From Myxococcales bacterium (GTDB lineage Bacteria > Myxococcota_A > Polyangia > Haliangiales > Haliangiaceae), in contig JADKKI010000021.1 in assembly GCA_016720595.1 (NCBI GenBank), forward strand, positions 124,001 through 188,000: a DNA stretch of 64,000 bases, given 5' to 3'. Made by a program: the position numbers and the translations under genes. The notes under the pieces are model-generated. The model was given only the letters and a program-made list of their open reading frames with translations. It made no database searches and was not told where the DNA came from. This document shows, piece by piece, positions 1 to 10,100 of the stretch. Position 1 is the stretch's first letter; the number at the start of each line of letters is the position of its first letter.

Positions 1-102
1 GATGTCGCCACCCCTCAGATCGAGTGGTCCGGCCACCGCCGAACGCTGCAACCATGCGATCAGCAAGAGGGCTGTCGCGAGCCGCTGCACCTTGCCGCTC
101 AT
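1..102 (-). CDS. Exported protein, N-terminal fragment cut by the window edge
   Basis: Only the first 34 codons lie in the window. They begin at the ATG at 102 with Met-Ser-Gly-Lys, then a hydrophobic core (ATALLLIAWLQ) and a plausible signal-peptidase site after AVAG. The short charged start plus hydrophobic stretch is why I call this a real secreted or periplasmic protein rather than chance. It is divergent from the glycosyltransferase at 323 and could belong to the same polysaccharide locus, but that is only position. No Shine-Dalgarno sequence is obvious. The mature part is outside the window, so no function can be given. Confidence 0.6.
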   Translation of the reverse strand, partial: MSGKVQRLATALLLIAWLQRSAVAGPLDLRGGDI

Positions 103-197
103 CTCATGGGGGATGGGTGAAAACAAGCTGGAGACCCTCAACTTCCTGAGGTTCGGTGATGGGGGTACGCCCAATGTGGCAACCTGCGTCAACCAAC

Positions 198-226
198 TTG
201 AGTTACTGACCGAATCATCATAGTTT
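198..226 (+). promoter_or_regulatory. Candidate sigma-70 promoter for the glycosyltransferase pair
   Basis: TTGAGT (198-203) and TAGTTT (221-226) are separated by exactly 17 bases, in a locally AT-richer stretch between two divergent genes. The leader to the GTG at 323 would be about 90 bases. The rest of the 103-322 gap shows no gene and no riboswitch I recognise. Confidence 0.35.
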
Positions 227-322
227 GCCTTCACTACTCAGGGCTCCTAACCCCCCTGGGTCTCGTTAGCTTCCTGCCGTGAAACCTCGACTGTCTTTCA
301 CACCGTCGCCGCGGAGCCACGC

Positions 323-1651
323 GTGACCACCCACACGCTCTGGGTGATCTGTCACTGCCTGGCCGTGGTGGTATTCGTCAACCGCTACGTCGCCGGCATC
401 CTGCTGAGGCTGGCTCGTCACAAGACGTGGGACGAGACCCGGGATGACTACGAGCCGACCGTGACGGCGATCATCCCGATGTTCAACGAGGGCAAGGCCA
501 TCCTCGAGACCCTCCAGAGCATCCTCGACTCGGACTACCCGGCCGCCAAGCTCAACATCATCTGCGTGGATGACTGCTCCACCGACGACAGCTACGAGCT
601 CGCCCGCCAGATCGCGAAGACCTCGGGTGGCCGGCTCAAGGTCATGCGCAACCCGAAGAACCTCGGCAAGCGCCGCTCGATCATCCGGGCGACCCGTGAG
701 GCCGATAGCGAGATCATCGTCTCGGTGGACTCCGACGTCGTCGTCGACGCCAACGCGATCCACCAGCTGATCCGCCGGTTCACCGACGACAAGATCGCCG
801 CGGTCGGCGGCTGGGTCGACGTCCGCAACAAGCAGGAGAACTGGCTCACCCGCATGCAGGTGGTGAAGTACTGGTACTCCTACTACTTCATGAAGAACCT
901 CGAGTGGGGGTTCCGCCGCGTGATGTGCCTGTCCGGCTGCCTCACCGCGTACCGCCGCAGCGTGCTGATCGAGCTCGAGCCGGTGCTCGAGACCCGCGAG
1001 GTCCTGGGCGTGCCGATCAAGTACGGCGAGGATCGGTTCCTCACCCGCCAGATCGTCAAGGCCGGCTACCTCACCACGATGACGCTCGAGGCCCGCTGCT
1101 GCACGTTCGTGCCGTCGACGGTGTCCGGATACTTCTCCCAGCAGCTGCGCTGGCGCCGCTCGAACATCGTCGACTACGCGGGTGGCATGACCCACGTGTG
1201 GCGCCTGAACCCGGTGCTGGCGATCCACTTCTTCTCGTTGTTCGCACTCCTGCTGGTCTATCCGGTCGCGGTGGTCCGGATGCTCGGCTCGTTCAAGTTC
1301 TTCCCCGCCCTCGTCCTGCACATCGAGGCCGTCGTGTTCTTCGGCCTGATCTACCGGATCCGCACCCGCAAGCAGCCCAAGGAGGAGCGCGTGGGCGCCC
1401 TCTCGTTCATCCCGCTGTCCCTGCTGATGCCGGTGACGTACGCCCTGCTCACGCCGCTCGCCCTGTTCACGCTCGACACGTCGAACTGGGAGACCCGCAA
1501 CCACGAGGAAGCGGCCCAGGAGCCGGTCGCCAACCCGATCCCGGAGGCCGTCATCGACGTCGTGTCTGCCCCGATGGTGATCCCCGATGCGATCACCGCC
1601 ACGGGCCGGCTGGCACGCCAGAATTCTCATGCGGAAATGCCTGCGGCTTAG
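323..1651 (+). CDS. Processive family-2 glycosyltransferase (hyaluronan/chitin synthase-like)
   Basis: 442-residue inner-membrane glycosyltransferase. One N-terminal membrane segment is followed by a GT-A domain with the family-2 hallmarks: IIPMFNEG near residue 52, DDCSTD near 83, the DSD metal-binding motif near 136, the EDR catalytic motif near 236 and QQLRW near 273-277. The QxxRW motif marks processive enzymes that build a beta-linked polymer while exporting it, such as hyaluronan synthase, NodC and IcaA. Two or more C-terminal membrane segments follow. The GTG start at 323 gives a membrane segment directly at the N-terminus. Fifteen bases downstream lies an HlyD-like membrane protein, an arrangement reminiscent of Alg8/Alg44-type secretion pairs. 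Which sugar is polymerised cannot be told from sequence. Confidence 0.85.
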   Translation: MTTHTLWVICHCLAVVVFVNRYVAGILLRLARHKTWDETRDDYEPTVTAIIPMFNEGKAILETLQSILDSDYPAAKLNIICVDDCSTDDSYELARQIAKTSGGRLKVMRNPKNLGKRRSIIRATREADSEIIVSVDSDVVVDANAIHQLIRRFTDDKIAAVGGWVDVRNKQENWLTRMQVVKYWYSYYFMKNLEWGFRRVMCLSGCLTAYRRSVLIELEPVLETREVLGVPIKYGEDRFLTRQIVKAGYLTTMTLEARCCTFVPSTVSGYFSQQLRWRRSNIVDYAGGMTHVWRLNPVLAIHFFSLFALLLVYPVAVVRMLGSFKFFPALVLHIEAVVFFGLIYRIRTRKQPKEERVGALSFIPLSLLMPVTYALLTPLALFTLDTSNWETRNHEEAAQEPVANPIPEAVIDVVSAPMVIPDAITATGRLARQNSHAEMPAA

Positions 1652-1666
1652 TGGTAAGGACGGCCC

Positions 1667-2464
1667 ATGGACCCTCGACCCACCGCCCGGCCACGGTTCT
1701 GGATGGCGCTCCAGCCCTCGATCGTTCGGGTCTACAAGGTCGCCGGCCTCGTCGCGCTGACCGCGATCCTCGTCGGGCTGATCGGGTTCCTCGTCGTCAA
1801 CGTCTTCTACTTCTTCGACCACACCTGGGTTCGCCCGGTGGTGCTGTCGCCGACGCACCAGAAGGTCGTCGAGTCGTCCACGCTGCTCGCTGACGCGAAG
1901 CTGCGCGCCAGCCAGCTCGACACCGAGAAGGTCGAGATCGATGCGTCGCTGATGGAGATCGATCGCCAGGTCGCCTCCGATGATCGGTTCATCAGCGAGG
2001 TCGGCGCGATCGTCGACAAGCCGGCTGCGACCGATCAGTGGCTGCTCCGCCGCGAGGTCGAGAAGGCCAAGCTCGATCGCGACAACGCGCTCGGCAAGAA
2101 GATCCCCCTCGGTCAGCGCCTCGAGAGCTTGAAGCTCCGCAAGGCGGATCAGGATGCGGTGGTGAAGCGCCTCGAGGCCTCGCCGTACCTGAAGGCGATC
2201 AACCAGAAGATCGTCCTCGCGTTCGTGCCCTACCAGAACCTGCGCAACGTGAAGATCGGCACCAAGCTCTATGGCTGCGCCTGGGGCCTGGTCGCGTGCT
2301 CGAACGTCGGCAAGGTCACCGCGGTCCTCGAGGGCGAGGTGGACAACGTCCATCCGCACGACGAGAGCATCCAGCGTGGCGTGATGGTCGAGATCGATGT
2401 GTCGTCGTCTGCGGCCGGTGACAGCGTGCTGTTCGCCGGCGGCAAGCCGCTGTTCCTGTTCTGA
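1667..2464 (+). CDS. HlyD-like membrane-anchored coiled-coil protein, polysaccharide secretion partner
   Basis: 265 residues: a short basic cytoplasmic tail, one membrane segment (about 25-47, VGLIGFLVVNVFYFF), a long charged helical section rich in Leu/Lys/Glu (about 60-170), and a beta-rich C-terminal part. This is the topology of membrane-fusion (HlyD/Alg44-type) proteins. No lipoyl-hairpin signature is clear enough to be certain of the family. The start is 15 bases after the glycosyltransferase stop, so the two are almost certainly co-transcribed. The expected role is bridging the periplasm for the polymer made by the upstream synthase; that role is inferred from neighbourhood and topology. 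Confidence 0.6.
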   Translation: MDPRPTARPRFWMALQPSIVRVYKVAGLVALTAILVGLIGFLVVNVFYFFDHTWVRPVVLSPTHQKVVESSTLLADAKLRASQLDTEKVEIDASLMEIDRQVASDDRFISEVGAIVDKPAATDQWLLRREVEKAKLDRDNALGKKIPLGQRLESLKLRKADQDAVVKRLEASPYLKAINQKIVLAFVPYQNLRNVKIGTKLYGCAWGLVACSNVGKVTAVLEGEVDNVHPHDESIQRGVMVEIDVSSSAAGDSVLFAGGKPLFLF

Positions 2465-2724
2465 GCCACCGCTACCCCGGCTGTGAGCCGTCGCACTTCA
2501 TGAAGTGCCGATGGCTCGCCGATGGGCTCCGGGCCGTGTGATCTCCAACGGTTGAGGAGCGCTGCTCGCTCGGGAAAACCGGTCGTCCATGGATGCCCGT
2601 GTAGGCATCCTAAACTTCGCTTGGAGTGGCGGATCTGGCGCGCCCGGTCAGGTACGATGAACGCGGTGTGGGGCAGGCATCCTTATGGGTGCAGGTTGGC
2701 GGTTTCGTTGGAGGACAGCGAACG

Positions 2725-5700
2725 ATGAGTGAAGACAAGACCCGGCTTGGACAGACCCCGAACGATGCGAGCGGAGCACATCCGCGACCGTCACCTGACG
2801 CCAAGGCCACGGCCGTGCGCCCGGCCGAAGGGAGTGGTTCGATCCGTCCGCCCAACGACGCGACGATCGTGCTCGGCAACGGCGGTGGATCGGAGCAGTC
2901 CGCGCCGATGCGCACCAAGACGCTGTCCGGGGTTCCGCCCGTCGCCCATCCCAAGGGTCCGACGGATGCGACGATGGTCCTCGGCAACGCGGGACCTGTG
3001 CCCACCGCGCCGAACACGATGCCCAACGGTACGCCGGCGGGTCAGCCGATGACGGTGGCGCCGCCGCAGGCGCAGACCCAGCGCAAGGGCAACACCGAAG
3101 AGTCCGGGCTCCTGCCGCGCACGGGCAAGAGCGCGTGGGACACCTTCGATGGCGTCTCGACGGCGGTCCACGCAACGGCGGCCGCGCCGCATCCGGGCGT
3201 CCGGATCAATCAGTACGAGATGATCAAGATGATCGGCGAGGGCGGGATGGGGACCGTGTTCCTCGCCCGTGATCTCCGGCTCGGTCGTCGCGTCGCGATC
3301 AAGTTCCTGCAGTCCAACCAGGAAGAGCTGACGCAGCGGTTCCTCGTCGAGGCGCGCACCACCGCACGCTGCCAGCACGACAACATCGTCGTGATCTACG
3401 AGGTCGGCGAGCACAACGGCGCGCCGTACATCGTCCTCGAGTTCCTGAACGGCAAGCCGCTCACGGAGTCCACGCAGAACGGGCAGAAGCTGCCGTACGC
3501 GCGTGCCGTCGAGCTGATGTGCTCGATCCTCCGCGCGCTCCAGTGCGCGCACGAGCACGGCATCGTCCACCGCGATCTCAAGCCCGACAACATCTTCATC
3601 ACCGAGTCGGGCACGCTGAAGGTCCTCGATTTCGGCATCGCGAAGGTCCTCCAGCAGGCGCAGCAGGGCGATGGCCCCAAGGCCTCCGGCGCGATCCGCA
3701 TGCCGAGCCCGCTCGAGCTCGCGACCGGCACGAACACCAGCTTGACCCGGGTCGGCACGATCATGGGGACGCTGAAGTACATGTCCCCCGAGCAGTGGGG
3801 CATCGGTATCGAGATCGATCACCTGACGGACATCTGGGCGTGCGGCGTGCTGCTGCACCGGATGATCTGCGGTCGTCACCCGCTGCACCCGCTCGATGGC
3901 AACCAGCTGGTCGTCACCGCGATGCTCGAGCTGCCGATGCCGTCGATGCAGGAGGCCGCGCCGCCGGACGTGCCGCGCGAGCTGATCCAGATCGTCGATC
4001 GCTGCCTGCTGAAGCTCAAGGAGCAGCGCTGGCAGTCCGCCGAGGAGCTGCTGCACGCGCTCGAGCCGTTCCTCCCGGGCCGCCGGATGAAGGAGCTCCA
4101 GATCGACGAGAGCCCGTACGCCGGGTTGTCGTCGTTCCAGGAGAACGATGCCGGCAAGTTCTTCGGCCGCAACCGCGAGATCGCGGCGATGGTCACGCGG
4201 ATCCGCGATCGGCCGCTGATGGCGGTGGTCGGCAGCTCGGGCGTTGGCAAGTCGTCGTTCGTTCGCGCTGGCCTCGTCCCCGCGCTCAAGCGCTCGGGCG
4301 AGACCTGGGAGACGCTGGTGATCCGCCCCGGCCGCAAGCCGCTCGAGGCGCTCGCCAGCGTGATCCAGCCGATGGTGCAGACCGCGGCGAACCTCGCGGA
4401 CGAGATGGACGAGCACAAGAAGCTCGTCGAGACGCTGCGCAAGGAGCCGGGTCATCTCGGTCACGTGCTGCGTGGCCGGGCCCGCCGCGATAACCGGCGC
4501 CTGCTGCTGTTCGTGGATCAGTTCGAGGAGCTGTTCACCCAGGTCGCCGATCAGGAGGAGCGCGCCGCGTTCATGGCGTGCCTGTCCGCGGTGGCCGACG
4601 ATGCGACCAGCCCGCTGCGCGTGGTGCTCTCGATCCGGTCGGACTTCCTCGATCGCGTGGCCGAGGCGCCGCAGTTCCTCACGGAGCTGACCCAGGGCCT
4701 GTTCTTCCTCGGGCCACCGAGCCGCGAAGGGCTCGCCGAGGCGATCACCAATCCGGCCGAGATGGCGGGCTTCAGCTTCGAGCTGTCGGCCACCGTCGAC
4801 GACATGCTCGATCACCTCGAGACCACGCCTGGCGCGCTGCCCCTCTTGCAGTTCGCGGCGAGCCGCCTGTGGGACTCGCGCGACAAGGCGCGCAAGCTGC
4901 TCACGCACAACGCGTACACCGCGATGGGCGGCGTGGGCGGTGCGCTCGCGAGTCACGCCGATCGCGTGATCACCGATCTCGGCGCGGGCAAGCTGCCACT
5001 GATCCGCGCGATCATGCTGCGGCTGGTCTCCCCGGAGCGCACCCGGTCGATCGTCCCGATGGCCGAGCTGCGCGAGCTCTCGCGCGAGGTCGGCGAGGTC
5101 CAGCGGCTGGTCGATCAGATGGTCGATGCCCGCCTCCTCGTCGTGCAGACGCTCGAGGGTGGCAAGGGATCCACGGTCGAGATCGTCCACGAATCGCTGG
5201 TCCAGAACTGGCCGGCCCTCCGGCGCTGGCTCGACGAGAACCAGGATGACGCCGAGCTGATCGATCAGCTGCGGAACGCGGCGCGCCAGTGGCACGCGAA
5301 GAACCGCGACGTCGGCCTGCTGTGGCGCGGGGACATGGCCGAGGAGGCCAAGAAGTTCCGCAAGCGCTACAAGGGCCCGCTCTCCGATGTGGAGCGCGGC
5401 TTCCTCGAGGAGGTCGTCAACTACGAGCTCGCGGCGCAGCGCAAGCGGCGGAGCATGGTGATCGCGGCGTTCATCGGCCTCGGTGCCATCGTGGTGGCGG
5501 CGATGGTCGCCCTCGTGATCATCCAGAAGTCGCGCGGCGAGGCCACGCGCAACGCCAAGAAGGCGGAGATCGCGAAGGTCGAGGCCGAGACGGCGAAGAC
5601 CCAGGCCGAGCAATCCCTCGCCGATCTCCAGCGCAAGGAGACGGAGCGCCTCGCGGCCGAGGACGCGAAGAAGAAGGCCGAGGTCAAGCTCGGCACCACG

Positions 5701-5985
5701 AGCCAGGCTCTCGACACGGCGACCGAGGATCTCGCGAAGACCAACGCCGAGCTGAAGATCGCGCTCGATGCGAGCCTCGCGAACGAAGAGAAGGCGAAGT
5801 CCGCGGCGGCTCTCGCCGAGGCCAACGCAAGGAAGGCGCAGGTCGCGGCCACCGAGGCCGCGGCGCAGCGTGACGAAGCAGCCAAGCAGCGCGACCGTGC
5901 CGACGACCTCTACAAGGCCGCCAACGCACGTGCGGAGCGTCTGCAGGGCCAGCTCGGTAGCAAGAGCATCGACGACCTCAAGTAA
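2725..5985 (+). CDS. Ser/Thr protein kinase fused to a STAND-type ATPase, membrane-anchored
   Basis: 1086 residues from the ATG at 2725, chosen because GGAGG lies at 2710-2714; upstream in-frame starts lack a ribosome site. In order: a disordered Pro/Gly-rich N-terminus with three DxTxxLG-like motifs (T6, T47, T83); a Hanks-type kinase domain (about 161-440) with GEGGMG loop, K193, H282-R-D284, D302-FG and a YMSPEQ activation-segment end, all catalytic residues intact; an nSTAND-type ATPase with Walker A GSSGVGKS (503-510) and Walker B ending in D598; one membrane segment (about 911-933); and a C-terminal Ala/Lys/Glu coiled coil. If the helix is inserted, kinase and ATPase are cytoplasmic and the coiled coil periplasmic. 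The next gene starts 20 bases downstream. Confidence 0.9.
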   Translation: MSEDKTRLGQTPNDASGAHPRPSPDAKATAVRPAEGSGSIRPPNDATIVLGNGGGSEQSAPMRTKTLSGVPPVAHPKGPTDATMVLGNAGPVPTAPNTMPNGTPAGQPMTVAPPQAQTQRKGNTEESGLLPRTGKSAWDTFDGVSTAVHATAAAPHPGVRINQYEMIKMIGEGGMGTVFLARDLRLGRRVAIKFLQSNQEELTQRFLVEARTTARCQHDNIVVIYEVGEHNGAPYIVLEFLNGKPLTESTQNGQKLPYARAVELMCSILRALQCAHEHGIVHRDLKPDNIFITESGTLKVLDFGIAKVLQQAQQGDGPKASGAIRMPSPLELATGTNTSLTRVGTIMGTLKYMSPEQWGIGIEIDHLTDIWACGVLLHRMICGRHPLHPLDGNQLVVTAMLELPMPSMQEAAPPDVPRELIQIVDRCLLKLKEQRWQSAEELLHALEPFLPGRRMKELQIDESPYAGLSSFQENDAGKFFGRNREIAAMVTRIRDRPLMAVVGSSGVGKSSFVRAGLVPALKRSGETWETLVIRPGRKPLEALASVIQPMVQTAANLADEMDEHKKLVETLRKEPGHLGHVLRGRARRDNRRLLLFVDQFEELFTQVADQEERAAFMACLSAVADDATSPLRVVLSIRSDFLDRVAEAPQFLTELTQGLFFLGPPSREGLAEAITNPAEMAGFSFELSATVDDMLDHLETTPGALPLLQFAASRLWDSRDKARKLLTHNAYTAMGGVGGALASHADRVITDLGAGKLPLIRAIMLRLVSPERTRSIVPMAELRELSREVGEVQRLVDQMVDARLLVVQTLEGGKGSTVEIVHESLVQNWPALRRWLDENQDDAELIDQLRNAARQWHAKNRDVGLLWRGDMAEEAKKFRKRYKGPLSDVERGFLEEVVNYELAAQRKRRSMVIAAFIGLGAIVVAAMVALVIIQKSRGEATRNAKKAEIAKVEAETAKTQAEQSLADLQRKETERLAAEDAKKKAEVKLGTTSQALDTATEDLAKTNAELKIALDASLANEEKAKSAAALAEANARKAQVAATEAAAQRDEAAKQRDRADDLYKAANARAERLQGQLGSKSIDDLK

Positions 5986-6005
5986 CTGCCCGGGGATCCA
6001 CCACC

Positions 6006-7139
6006 ATGATCAAGGTCATTGCCGTGGGGCTCAGCATCGCGCTGAGCTCCGGAATCGCGTCTGCACAGGCTCCCACTCCTGCTCCTGCGCCGCCGACGCC
6101 CACCCCGGCGCCGCCGAAGACACCGAAGACCGACGAGAAGGCGGGCACCGATGAGGGCCTGCAGTCCGGCGGCGACACGCGGCCGTGGGCCGTGGGTGTC
6201 TCGCAGGATGATCAGAAGATCGCCTTCAAGAAGTTCCAGGAGGGCAACGTCCAGCTCAACGACGGCCTGTTCCCCGCCGCCGTGAAGCTGTACCGCGAGG
6301 CGCTGTCACACTGGCAGCACCCCGCGATCCACTACAACCTCGCCCTCGCACTCCTCAACCTCGATCAGCCGGTCGAGGTCTACGAGAGCCTGCAGGCGGC
6401 GGTCAAGTTCGGCGCCGCGCCGCTCGAGAAGGACAAGTTCGAGCACGCCAAGGAGTACATGCTCCTCGTCGAGAAGCAGATCGCGACGATCGACGTGAGC
6501 TGCTCCAAGCCCGGCGCGGTGATCTCCGTCGACGGCAAGGTCGTGTTCACGGTCGGCAACGACGGCAAGGCCGGCCACTACGTCTCGAAGGTCAAGGTCG
6601 GTAAGCACACGTTCGTGGCCGAGAAGCCCGGATACAACGCCCAGGTCGATGCACCGTACATCGGCCCCGGCGAGCCGTTCCGGATCGAGCTCACGCTGTA
6701 CACGGCCGACGAGCTGACCCGCTACAAGCGCCGGTGGAACGCGAAGTGGATGCCGTACGCCGTGATCGGCGGCGGTGCCCTCCTCGGCGTGGCCGGTGTG
6801 TTTCTCGAGCTCTCGGCGAACAGCTCGTACAAGGACTACGACACCGCGGTCGCGAAGTGCAACACGGACGCGATGAACGCCGGCTGCATGAACGCCGGCG
6901 ACGTCGCGAGCATGCGCGACAGCGGCGACACCAAGAAGACCCTCGGCTACGTCGGCTATGGCGTCGCAGGTGCGGCGGTGGCGACCGGCGTGCTGCTCCT
7001 CTATCTCAACCGCTCGAACTCGTACCAGATCACCGCCGACGAATATCGGAAGGAGCTGCGCGAGAAAGAATCGGGCGTCTCCGTTACCCCCGTGATTGCC
7101 CCCGGCGTCGCCGGCGCGATGCTGACCGGTTCGTTCTAG
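6006..7139 (+). CDS. Exported TPR and PEGA-domain membrane protein
   Basis: 377 residues. A signal peptide ending ASAQA is followed by a Pro/Thr-rich linker (about 22-40), a helical TPR-like part (about 65-155, including AVKLYREALSHW and IHYNLALALLNL), and a PEGA-like beta domain (about 160-225; PGAVISVDGK and VKVGKHTFVAEKPGY are typical). Two membrane segments near 250-268 and 318-336 follow. PEGA domains are common in Myxococcota envelope proteins and are thought to bind cell-surface components. The gene lies 20 bases after the kinase-ATPase and 12 bases before the Cys-rich lipoprotein, so all three are probably one operon. GGGGA precedes the ATG. Confidence 0.8.
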   Translation: MIKVIAVGLSIALSSGIASAQAPTPAPAPPTPTPAPPKTPKTDEKAGTDEGLQSGGDTRPWAVGVSQDDQKIAFKKFQEGNVQLNDGLFPAAVKLYREALSHWQHPAIHYNLALALLNLDQPVEVYESLQAAVKFGAAPLEKDKFEHAKEYMLLVEKQIATIDVSCSKPGAVISVDGKVVFTVGNDGKAGHYVSKVKVGKHTFVAEKPGYNAQVDAPYIGPGEPFRIELTLYTADELTRYKRRWNAKWMPYAVIGGGALLGVAGVFLELSANSSYKDYDTAVAKCNTDAMNAGCMNAGDVASMRDSGDTKKTLGYVGYGVAGAAVATGVLLLYLNRSNSYQITADEYRKELREKESGVSVTPVIAPGVAGAMLTGSF

Positions 7140-7151
7140 GAGCCTATCCAG

Positions 7152-10100
7152 ATGACCTCCCTTCGCTTCGCCATTGCTCACCTCGGGCTCCTCGGGACCC
7201 TCGGGCTGTTCGTCCTCACCGGATGTCCCGAGACGCCGAACAGCGTGATCTGCCCCGGCACCGGCATCCTGTGCCCCGAGGGCACCTACTGCGGCGCGGT
7301 CCAGCCGATCTGCCTCACCACCGCGTGCGGCAACGGCCTCCGCGATCCAGGCGAGGAGTGCGATGACGGCAACGTGATCGAGGGCGACAAGTGCTCGCCG
7401 ATCTGCCGCAATGAAGCCTGTGGCAACAACGTGCTCGACCCGGGCGAGATCTGCGACGACGGCAACACGACCGCCGGCGATGGCTGCAGCCCGAACTGCA
7501 TGTCGAAGGAGGTCTGCGGCAACAGCATCGTCGATCAGGGCGAGGCCTGTGACGATGGCAACGCGACCAACGCCGACGGCTGCTCCGGCACGCCGATCAT
7601 GGTGGCGAACGTGTCGTCTCCCGATGCCTGCAAGTCCACCGAGGTGTGCGGCAACGGCATCAAGGACATCCAGACCGGCGAGGTCTGCGACGACGGCAAC
7701 ACCATCCTCTTCTGGCGACGGCTGCAGCGCCGATTGCCGCTCCGGGCTTGGCTGCGGCAACGGCATCGTCGATCCCGGCGAGCAGTGCGACGACGGCAAC
7801 GCGAACAACCTCGATGCCTGCCTCAACACCTGCAAGACCGCGAAGTGCGGCGACGGCGTCGTCGATGCCGCACGGCGAGCAGTGCGACGGCGGGACCACG
7901 GGCATCCCAGTCGAGACCGCGACCTGCAACATCGATTGCACGACCCGCGTGTGCGGCGACGGCAAGGTCAACCAGACCGCCGGCGAGCAGTGCGACAACG
8001 GCGTCGGCAACAACGGCGACACCAAGAACTGCACCGGCGGCTGCCTCCTCAACATCTGCGGCGACGGCAAGGTCGATGGTCAGGTCCCGGGCGTCGAGCA
8101 GTGCGACGACGGCAACCAGAACAACACCGACGGCTGCTCCAACGCGTGCGCGCTCGCGAGCTGCGGCAACTCCACCGTGGATAGCGGCGAGGAGTGCGAC
8201 GATGGCAACACCGTGGGGACCGATGCGTGCGTGATGTGCCGCAACGCGATCTGCGGTGACAATCAGGTCCGCGCCGGGGTCGAGCTGTGCGACGACGGCA
8301 ACGTCGTGAACGGCGATGGCTGCTCCAGCACCTGCCGGCCGGAGGGCTGTGGCAACAGCATCCTCGACCCGGGCGAGCAGTGCGACGACGGCAACGCCGT
8401 GAACACCGACTCCTGCGTCACGGGCTGCGCGATCGCGATCTGCGGCGACACGTTCATCCGCATGGGTGTCGAGCAGTGCGATGACGGTAACCTGATCAAC
8501 GGCGACGGCTGCTCCAGCACGTGCCGCTCCGAGGGTTGCGGCAACGGCTCGCTCGATCCGGGCGAGGCCTGCGACGACGGCAACATGATGAGCGGTGATG
8601 GCTGCTCGAGCACCTGCACCTTCGAGGCCTGCGGCGACGGCATCGTCAACAACGGCGAGCAGTGCGATGGGCACGGCGAGACCGCGGCGTGCAACGCGGA
8701 CTGCACGCTGCGCGTCTGCGGCGATGCCAAGGTCAACGCCACCGCCGGCGAGCAGTGCGACTCGGGCACGATCGCGGGCGTCAACCAGAACCGGAACAAC
8801 GCCGACTGCCGCGCCGACTGCAAGATCAACGTCTGCACCGACGGCTTCAAGAACACGCTCGGCCCGAACCGGGTCGAGGCCTGCGACGACGGCAACCAGA
8901 ACAACAACGACGGCTGCTCGAACAGCTGCACGCTGGCGAGCTGCGGCAACGGCCTCCTCGATCCTCTCGAGGAGTGCGACGACAACAACATCATCAACAC
9001 CGACGCGTGCCAGAGCTGCCTGAACGCGGCGTGCGGCGACGGCTTCGTCGAAGCCAACGTCGAGGAGTGCGACGGTCAGCCGGTGATGATCATGGGCACG
9101 CCGTACAACTGCGCACCCAACTGCAAGATCCGCCGGTGCGGCAACGGCATCATCGATCCGGGCGAGCAGTGCGACAACGACGTCAGCGCCGTGGGCTCGC
9201 AGCCCCAGGCCGGCGATGGTTGCAACGCGGCCTGCGTGATCGAGTTCTGTGGTGACAGCGTGGAGAACAACTTCCCGTCGGGCGGCCCGGATCACGAGGC
9301 GTGCGACAGCGGCGGCGATTCGCTCAGCTGCGATAGCGACTGCACGGTTCCGAGCTGCGGCGACGGTCACGTCAATCACAACTTCGTGCCGATCGCGGTC
9401 GGTGGCACGCAGACCGAGCAGTGCGATCCGCCGAGCGCGAACGGCGGCTGCAACTCGAAGTGCCGGTTCGAGAAGTGTGGCGATGGCTTCCTGCAGTCCA
9501 GCGAGGAGTGCGATGTGGTCGGCGGGGTGCCGACCAACTCCGGCGGAGCGCTTCCCATGGGTCACACCTGCAACCAGTGCCTCGAGGTGTTCTGCGGCAA
9601 CGGCGAGATCGAGCCGGGGAACCCGAGCGGCGCGGAGACCTGCGAGCCGCCGAACACCACGCGCTGCAACGCGACCTGCCAGATCATCCCGCTGTGTGGC
9701 GATCACGTGGTCAACGGCTCGGAGACCTGCGAGCCGTTCCTCTCCACGCCCGCCACCTGCGACGGCGACTGCACCGCGGTGCTGTGCGGTGACGGCTTCG
9801 TCAACCCGTTCGCTCTCGAGCAGTGCGACCCGGGCATGGGCCCGATGACCGACGGCACGACCTGCGACAAGGACTGCACGCCGCGCCTGTGTGGCGATGG
9901 CTACAAGAACGCGAACGAGATGTGCGACGACGGCGCGGCGCAGAACACGCCGTGTCCGTACGGCACCACCACGTGCTCGAAGTGCAACAGCACCTGCAGC
10001 GGCATGGTGACGTTGACCGGCCCGTACTGCGGTGACGGCATCACGACCGGCACCGAGGTCTGTGACCAGGGCGTGCTGCTCAACGGCACGGCCTGCCCGT

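Noticed and set aside
266..2359. 697-codon minus-strand frame opposite the glycosyltransferase and HlyD-like genes
   Set aside because: Asp/His/Leu-rich shadow of two recognisable plus-strand genes.
2626..2724. Upstream GTG start extending the first kinase by 33 residues
   Set aside because: No ribosome site there, whereas GGAGG precedes the ATG at 2725.
2791..5613. Very long minus-strand open frame opposite the kinase-ATPase gene
   Set aside because: Arg/Glu/His-rich composition typical of reverse reading of GC-rich genes; the plus strand has complete kinase and ATPase motifs.
3200..5985. Anti-phage STAND defence protein
   Set aside because: The STAND-type ATPase is fused to a Ser/Thr kinase with a membrane segment, with no nuclease or other effector and envelope-protein neighbours.
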